From assembly GCF_020966775.1 (NCBI RefSeq), contig NZ_JAJKFV010000003.1, forward strand, positions 1-64,000: 64,000 bases of DNA, read 5' to 3'. Positions within the stretch are counted from its first letter, which is position 1. The number at the start of each line of letters is the position of its first letter. The notes under the pieces were generated by a model. It saw nothing but the letters and a program-made list of their open reading frames with translations, did not search any database and was not told the origin of the DNA. The translations under genes and the position numbers were made by a program. Shown piece after piece: positions 59,704 to 64,000 of the stretch. Source of the stretch: Rhodopirellula halodulae (GTDB taxonomy: Bacteria; Planctomycetota; Planctomycetia; Pirellulales; Pirellulaceae).

Positions 59704-61128
59704 ATGGCATCCGACCCCCGCTCTACCGACGCGTTGCAATTCGACGCAGCCAACCTCGGCAACGAACCGTGCGCGGTTTCGGTGAGTTCCCACGATGGTG
59801 GGATTGCGATCGCGGGGGAGGCGGTGCCCACAAATTCCGCGACCAACGCAGCTTGTGAACACCCCGGCGAAGACTCGGACCGAACCGGCGGAACCGCGAA
59901 ATGGAAGCGAGCGTTCAGCTTTGCCCAAACCGTCGGCTTCGCATTCGGAATTGTCGCCCTGCAAATGGCACAAGGCATCTTGCTCGCCCGACTGCTGGGT
60001 CCGGTGGGGCGAGGCGAATACGCCACGACGGTGCTGTACGTTCAGATGCTACTCTACGTCGGGTTGTTCGGCGGCTTGGAAGTTATCTGCCGATACGCTG
60101 CCGACAAGACCGTCGAAACGGTTCAACTCCGCCGAGCGGCGATGTGGCTGGGGTTGACCACCGGCGTGATCACCACCGGGTTGGTGTTGGCCTGCAACCT
60201 GATCGCACTGCCCGATGAAAAGGCGTATCTGATGACGCTGGGATGCATCTGTGCGTTCAGTGTCATCGGCCAACATGTGATGTTGATCATGACCGCCGTC
60301 GACCGCGGTGCAGGCGACTTCACACCTTACAACATTCGGCGTTTCATCGCGGCTGCCGCATTCCCCGCGTTGTTGCTGGTGGCGGCGTTGTTGACCGAAG
60401 TCACGCTGCATCTCGCCTGCGGTTTGTTCGTAATCGCATCGGTGATCTCGATCGCGGCTTGTTTGATTGGATTGCCCAAACCGCTGACCGGACCCAGCGA
60501 ACCACGCGTCGATCGATTGCTGAAAGAAAGCCGTCCGTACGGAATCTCTATGTTGGCCACGGACCTCTTTGAGCGTTTGGATTTGTTGTTGGTCATGTGG
60601 TTGGTGCCGTTGCTCACGCAAGGCTACTACGCCGCGATGGTTCCCGTGGTCTATCCGCTGACCGTGATTCCAAACACGCTGGGGATCTTTCTTTTCAACA
60701 CCGCCGCCGACCGGAACCAACGACTCAAGACATCCGACGTTCATCGCATTCTCGGTGGATCATTCGCAATCCAAACGCTGTCCACCGTCGCCTTCATGGT
60801 GCTGATTGGCCCGCTGGTTCGATTGGTTTACGGGGAAGACTTCGCCCCGGCGATTGTCTTCGCTTTGTGGCTGGCACCCGTTTCTGCGATCAAAGGCGTG
60901 CTGCAGGGCCTCGACAGTTATGTCAAAGGCCGCGGGAAGCCGCTGGCGCCCATTCGTTGCCGAATTGTGGCTGCCGCAGTGATGCTTGCGATCACGTTCG
61001 CGTTTGTCGGAACTCATGGTGCCATCGCGATTGCTGTGGCCGCTCTCGTCGGTCAGGTCATCTGCTTGGTCTGGCTATCCGCCATCGTCTACGCGGACGT
61101 TCGCGAACAAGAGCAATCGCTCGCCTGA
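59704..61128 (+). CDS. Oligosaccharide flippase-like (MATE/Wzx) membrane protein
   Basis: About 474 residues with roughly 12 transmembrane helices. The first begins FAQTVGFAFGIVALQMAQGILLARLLGPVGRGEYATTVLYVQML, the typical start of polysaccharide-export flippases (...LLGP-GRGEYA). Such proteins flip lipid-linked sugars across the inner membrane. The first ~60 residues are polar. No glycosyltransferases are adjacent, so the substrate is open. The ATG at 59704 is chosen over upstream non-ATG codons. Confidence 0.85.
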   Translation: MASDPRSTDALQFDAANLGNEPCAVSVSSHDGGIAIAGEAVPTNSATNAACEHPGEDSDRTGGTAKWKRAFSFAQTVGFAFGIVALQMAQGILLARLLGPVGRGEYATTVLYVQMLLYVGLFGGLEVICRYAADKTVETVQLRRAAMWLGLTTGVITTGLVLACNLIALPDEKAYLMTLGCICAFSVIGQHVMLIMTAVDRGAGDFTPYNIRRFIAAAAFPALLLVAALLTEVTLHLACGLFVIASVISIAACLIGLPKPLTGPSEPRVDRLLKESRPYGISMLATDLFERLDLLLVMWLVPLLTQGYYAAMVPVVYPLTVIPNTLGIFLFNTAADRNQRLKTSDVHRILGGSFAIQTLSTVAFMVLIGPLVRLVYGEDFAPAIVFALWLAPVSAIKGVLQGLDSYVKGRGKPLAPIRCRIVAAAVMLAITFAFVGTHGAIAIAVAALVGQVICLVWLSAIVYADVREQEQSLA

Positions 61129-61132
61129 CAAC

Positions 61133-62806
61133 TCATTTCGGTCGGCGTTCTTCCAACCAAGGCAGATTTGGCACTCGGTCAGGTTGCTGCTTTGCCCAAT
61201 CCGGAACCGGAAACCAACGCAAACCGCTGTATCGCGGATAGGTTTCCCAGACATCGCCTTCGTTGTCCGAGACCACGCGAGGATCACCGGTTTTCGTCAG
61301 GTAGTCGTTCAGACGCCGCAGCAAGGATTGCTTCGCTTCTTCATGCTCCGCCGAGTCGGCCAAGTTGTTCAAGCAAGCGGGATCATTCTGGATGTCGTAC
61401 AGTTCCACCGCCGGGCGTTTGCTGACCGCCCAGTCCAAATACTTTGAAAGCTCGTCATCCGCGTGATGATCGACCAAGAAAGTCAGTGATGGCGAGCCAT
61501 CGATGTCGTGGTACCCTTCGTGCATCGGCCCCTGCTTCTCCGCGAGAATCGCTTGTTTGTTTGGATAGCTACCCGATCCAAATTTTTGCGGTGCACCCGC
61601 CGGCCAACGTTCCGGACGAAAGTTTCGAATCAGCAGGTGCTTCTGTGTGCGAATGCAACGTTGCGGATAACCGAGCGTCGCGTATCGGACGGACGAGTGA
61701 CGTTCGCGACCGGAGAAAATCGCATCGCGTTGAGGCTCCACATGGCCGGTCCGGTCTGACTGCAGCAACGACATCAAACTGCTCCCGCTCAGCGGCGTTG
61801 ACTCAGGTGGCGACACTTTCGAAGCGTCATAAATGGTCGCGGTGAGATCGATCAAGTTGACCAAATCATCCACTTCGCGCCCTGCTGGCACACGGGCTGG
61901 CCAACTGACCGCCAATGGCATGTGGATGCCGTATTCGTAGACGTTCGCTTTCGCCCGCGGGAAAGCCATTCCGTTGTCACTGGTCACGATGACCAATGTG
62001 TTCTCAAGCTCTCCTTTTGATTCCAGCAGATCCAACATACGCCCGAGGTGGTCATCGTACCACTGGATTTCAAAACAGTAGTCCAGGATATCGCTGCGGA
62101 TCTCTGGCGTGTCAGGCAGAAACGCGGGGACCTGCACTGTCGACGGATCCATGCCATTCTGGATGCCAATGCCGTTTTCAAAACTGCGATGCGGCTCGTG
62201 GCTGCCGAACCAAAAACTGAACGGTGCGTCGTCGGGTTTGGCGTTCAAGAACGCTTCGAAATTCTTCGCGTAGTCGGTTGCGCTGATGCCGCCGGGAGAC
62301 TTCATCTTCGCTTTTGAGAAACTCGGCCCAGCCGGATTGCGATCCCGTCCACTGATCTTCCAATTGCCCGGGCCCCAACCTTTGCCGGTGTAACCGACGT
62401 GGTAACCCGAGTCCTCCAGGCGATCTTGATAGACCTCGTACTTCGTCGAGAACGAACTGGCGTGCGTCCCCGCATGTTCGATTTGCCAGATGTTGCGTCC
62501 GGTCAAAAACGCCGCTCGCATGGGGCTGCATCCGGGCGACGGCGTGAACGCGTTGTGGAAGAGAACTCCGCTTTTTGCGACCCGATCGAAAGCCGGTGTT
62601 TGAATCGATTCACAACCGTACGCCGACGCGTGCGGGTACGACTGGTCGTCGGAGATCACGACCAAGACATTCGGCCGCTGATCGTTTGATGGTTGATCGG
62701 CAAAGGCTTGATCGCCACACGGAACGATCATGCAGCACAACAAAACAGCAGCAATCGATGCCGCGGGACCAATCTGCAGGCACGCAATCAAACGCAATTG
62801 AAACAA
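61133..62806 (-). CDS. Secreted sulfatase
   Basis: Sulfatase of 557 residues. From a TTG at 62806 (GAGG nine bases upstream) a signal peptide runs to about residue 37 (LRLIACLQIGPAASIAAVLLCCMIVPCGDQAFA). The metal-binding NVLVVISDDQSYPH and the formylglycine motif C93-S-P-M-R97 (AAFLTG following) are intact, as are VIVTSDNGMAFPRAK and the C-terminal VELYDIQNDPACLNNLAD. It differs clearly from the sulfatase at 341-1771, so the two probably act on different sulfate esters. Convergent with the flippase gene. A TTG at 62872 is an alternative start. Confidence 0.92.
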   Translation of the reverse strand: MFQLRLIACLQIGPAASIAAVLLCCMIVPCGDQAFADQPSNDQRPNVLVVISDDQSYPHASAYGCESIQTPAFDRVAKSGVLFHNAFTPSPGCSPMRAAFLTGRNIWQIEHAGTHASSFSTKYEVYQDRLEDSGYHVGYTGKGWGPGNWKISGRDRNPAGPSFSKAKMKSPGGISATDYAKNFEAFLNAKPDDAPFSFWFGSHEPHRSFENGIGIQNGMDPSTVQVPAFLPDTPEIRSDILDYCFEIQWYDDHLGRMLDLLESKGELENTLVIVTSDNGMAFPRAKANVYEYGIHMPLAVSWPARVPAGREVDDLVNLIDLTATIYDASKVSPPESTPLSGSSLMSLLQSDRTGHVEPQRDAIFSGRERHSSVRYATLGYPQRCIRTQKHLLIRNFRPERWPAGAPQKFGSGSYPNKQAILAEKQGPMHEGYHDIDGSPSLTFLVDHHADDELSKYLDWAVSKRPAVELYDIQNDPACLNNLADSAEHEEAKQSLLRRLNDYLTKTGDPRVVSDNEGDVWETYPRYSGLRWFPVPDWAKQQPDRVPNLPWLEERRPK

Positions 62807-62961
62807 GGTGGGGATCCTCAGCGTGAAAACTCGTGAGCCTTGCTGTCGCTTGCGCAGATCGCTCGCCAGCAAAGAAGCTCAATCAATGCAGAGCAATCGT
62901 AGCGGAGAACCAACGCGGATGCTTGCTCCGCCGGCTAGTATTTGCATTCGTGATCGGCAGA

Positions 62962-63846
62962 TCACTGAAGAACTTGAATCTGACGCAGATCGCTGTTCAC
63001 CGGTGCTCCGGCCAACAAAGCTTTCAGTTTCATCAAAGCCGGAACTTCGTCGTTGGCTTCTTCCCCAGGCGGGCTGCCCCAGAACCATCGTTCGCCGTCT
63101 TCCCGAGCGATCTCCAATTGCACGACGGGGTTCTGATGCAGGTCCCCGTGGACGCCAATGCTTTGCAATTTCAATTCTTCGCGATGCGGGGCCAACAACC
63201 GAGCCAACAACGCGGCGGAGTGAACGCGGGTGTCTCCGAAAGGAGTCCCCAAACGTCCGGTGTGATACGCACCGGGAACGATGATGTGCAGATAGTTTTC
63301 GGTCTCCGACGGTGCAAAGTCACTGGGCAGCAACGTGCCTTCGCCGTCCACGACCAAAAAACCCGGGCCGGTCTTCGGATCCACGACGTAAACCATCGCA
63401 ACTGGCAACCGATAGTCCAGCCGCACGTCCAATTGGCCTTTGGCTTTTTTGCGAACGCCCACCACGCGATGGACCCAAGGATGACTGGCAAACGCCGATG
63501 CAACCTTGGCCGTGACTTGCGTGTCCAACAACGACATGTCTTTCATCGCCGTCTCGGAATACACCGATTCGACGATGTCGGTTCGGACGTAATCAGGCGG
63601 CGGTGTGACCGAGATCTGTTGTACCTGAATGCCGTGCCAAGTCGCCGCGTAGTAGTCGGCACCCCACGTTTGCCAAGCCGCGTAGCCGACCACCAATAGA
63701 ATGGCGGGCCACAAGATCGACAGCACGGCGGGCGCCGCGATCAAGCCACGCACCCATCCGACCGTCGTGGACGGTTCTTCGGCGACTCGATCGCGTTTGC
63801 GTCGAATCAGCTTCGGGCGTTTTTCGGATGGAGGCGACTCGCTCAT
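62962..63846 (-). CDS. ftsQ: FtsQ/DivIB-like cell division protein
   Basis: Protein of 294 residues: basic cytoplasmic N-terminus (KLIRRKRDR), one transmembrane helix (about 38-58, PAVLSILWPAILLVVGYAAW), then a periplasmic POTRA-like part (AMKDMSLLDTQVTAKVASAFASHPWVHRVVGVRKKAKGQLDVRLDYRLPVAMVYV) and a beta domain with FLVVDGEGTLLP. This is the FtsQ order, and the 'P-x-A-x-x...DxxGxLL' segment is its hallmark. The sequence is divergent, but murB lies directly upstream on the same strand as in division/cell-wall clusters. Planctomycetes lack FtsZ, so its exact role is open. Confidence 0.7.
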   Translation of the reverse strand: MSESPPSEKRPKLIRRKRDRVAEEPSTTVGWVRGLIAAPAVLSILWPAILLVVGYAAWQTWGADYYAATWHGIQVQQISVTPPPDYVRTDIVESVYSETAMKDMSLLDTQVTAKVASAFASHPWVHRVVGVRKKAKGQLDVRLDYRLPVAMVYVVDPKTGPGFLVVDGEGTLLPSDFAPSETENYLHIIVPGAYHTGRLGTPFGDTRVHSAALLARLLAPHREELKLQSIGVHGDLHQNPVVQLEIAREDGERWFWGSPPGEEANDEVPALMKLKALLAGAPVNSDLRQIQVLQ

Positions 63847-63856
63847 CCGAGTACGG

Positions 63857-64000
63857 TTACCAAATTTGCAGATTCAACTGCAAGTCGATCCCGGTTTGCA
63901 TCAGAACCTGTTCGCGAACGCGGCCAATCAGCTTCACGCACTGCTCGCTGGTCGCGTTTTCATGAGCGATCAAGTAGTGGGGTGCGTTCGAGTCCAACGA
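63857..64000 (-). CDS. murB: UDP-N-acetylenolpyruvoylglucosamine reductase, C-terminal end (partial)
   Basis: The last 47 codons of a gene that continues beyond the window. NAPHYLIAHENATSEQCVKLIGRVREQVLMQTGIDLQLNLQIW matches the C-terminal domain of MurB (H-A-x-F-x-x-N...A...D...L-I-x-x-V-R-x-x-V-x-x-x-x-G-V-x-L-E-x-E-V). MurB reduces the enolpyruvyl group in peptidoglycan precursor synthesis. Its stop is 10 bp before the FtsQ-like start. Confidence 0.75.
   Translation of the reverse strand, partial: SLDSNAPHYLIAHENATSEQCVKLIGRVREQVLMQTGIDLQLNLQIW

Overview
The window looks like the chromosome of a marine planctomycete close to Rhodopirellula. The evidence is the gene content: two secreted sulfatases, a DUF1559 pseudopilin followed by its small lipoprotein, a PTPMT1-type phosphatase, lipid A and futalosine-pathway menaquinone genes, many Ser/Thr-kinase and FHA-type signalling proteins, and moderately high GC. 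It is mostly single-copy housekeeping and signalling genes in short operons, plus one accessory island and several clusters of extragenic palindromes.

Layout. 1-5.3 kb: a transposase tail, a palindrome pair, a sulfatase, and a sensor kinase with a sigma-54 activator. 5.4-10.7 kb: lpxB, two hypothetical proteins, dihydrolipoyl dehydrogenase and a PGP-phosphatase-like enzyme. 10.8-15.5 kb: a Tad-type cluster (two TadE-like proteins, a TadG-like vWA protein, a small membrane protein), divergent from a prepilin peptidase. 15.8-22.6 kb: moaA, then a tightly overlapping five-gene operon (SpoIIM-like, membrane protein, DUF4129-like, DUF4350-like, MoxR). 22.7-31.7 kb: tRNA-Arg(ACG) and an 8.9 kb accessory island between near-identical 26-bp repeats. 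31.8-37.5 kb: an acetyltransferase, an IscA-like lipoprotein, a DUF2314 lipoprotein, small membrane proteins and the DUF1559 gene. 37.7-45.8 kb: a tagaturonate epimerase and sugar-acid dehydrogenase pair, a two-component pair, gatA and hemP. 46.2-53 kb: a degenerate GspE-like protein, mqnA, mqnC and malQ. 53.7-64 kb: a VKOR-DsbA fusion, truA, a kinase/FHA/flippase run, a second sulfatase, and the ftsQ-murB end of a cell-wall cluster.

The island carries a BlaI-type repressor with tandem operators and an M56 (BlaR1-like) membrane protease, two copies of a protease fragment that flank this pair, a large HEPN-domain protein, and two [short ORF - antitoxin - RelE/ParE toxin] cassettes, one with a broken toxin. 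The HEPN gene is preceded by a promoter, a structured leader of about 108 nt and an intrinsic terminator. That layout resembles a small-RNA gene or attenuator paired with a toxin-like RNase and is the best candidate for an undescribed defence or toxin system.

The second main signal is a family of GTAG-headed palindromes (REP/BIME-like) in at least six intergenic regions. Their stems differ in sequence but keep pairing through compensatory changes, and in three places a palindrome head or a close variant supplies the stop codon of the neighbouring gene. This matches the REP elements mobilised by RAYT (TnpA-REP) transposases; no such transposase lies in the window.
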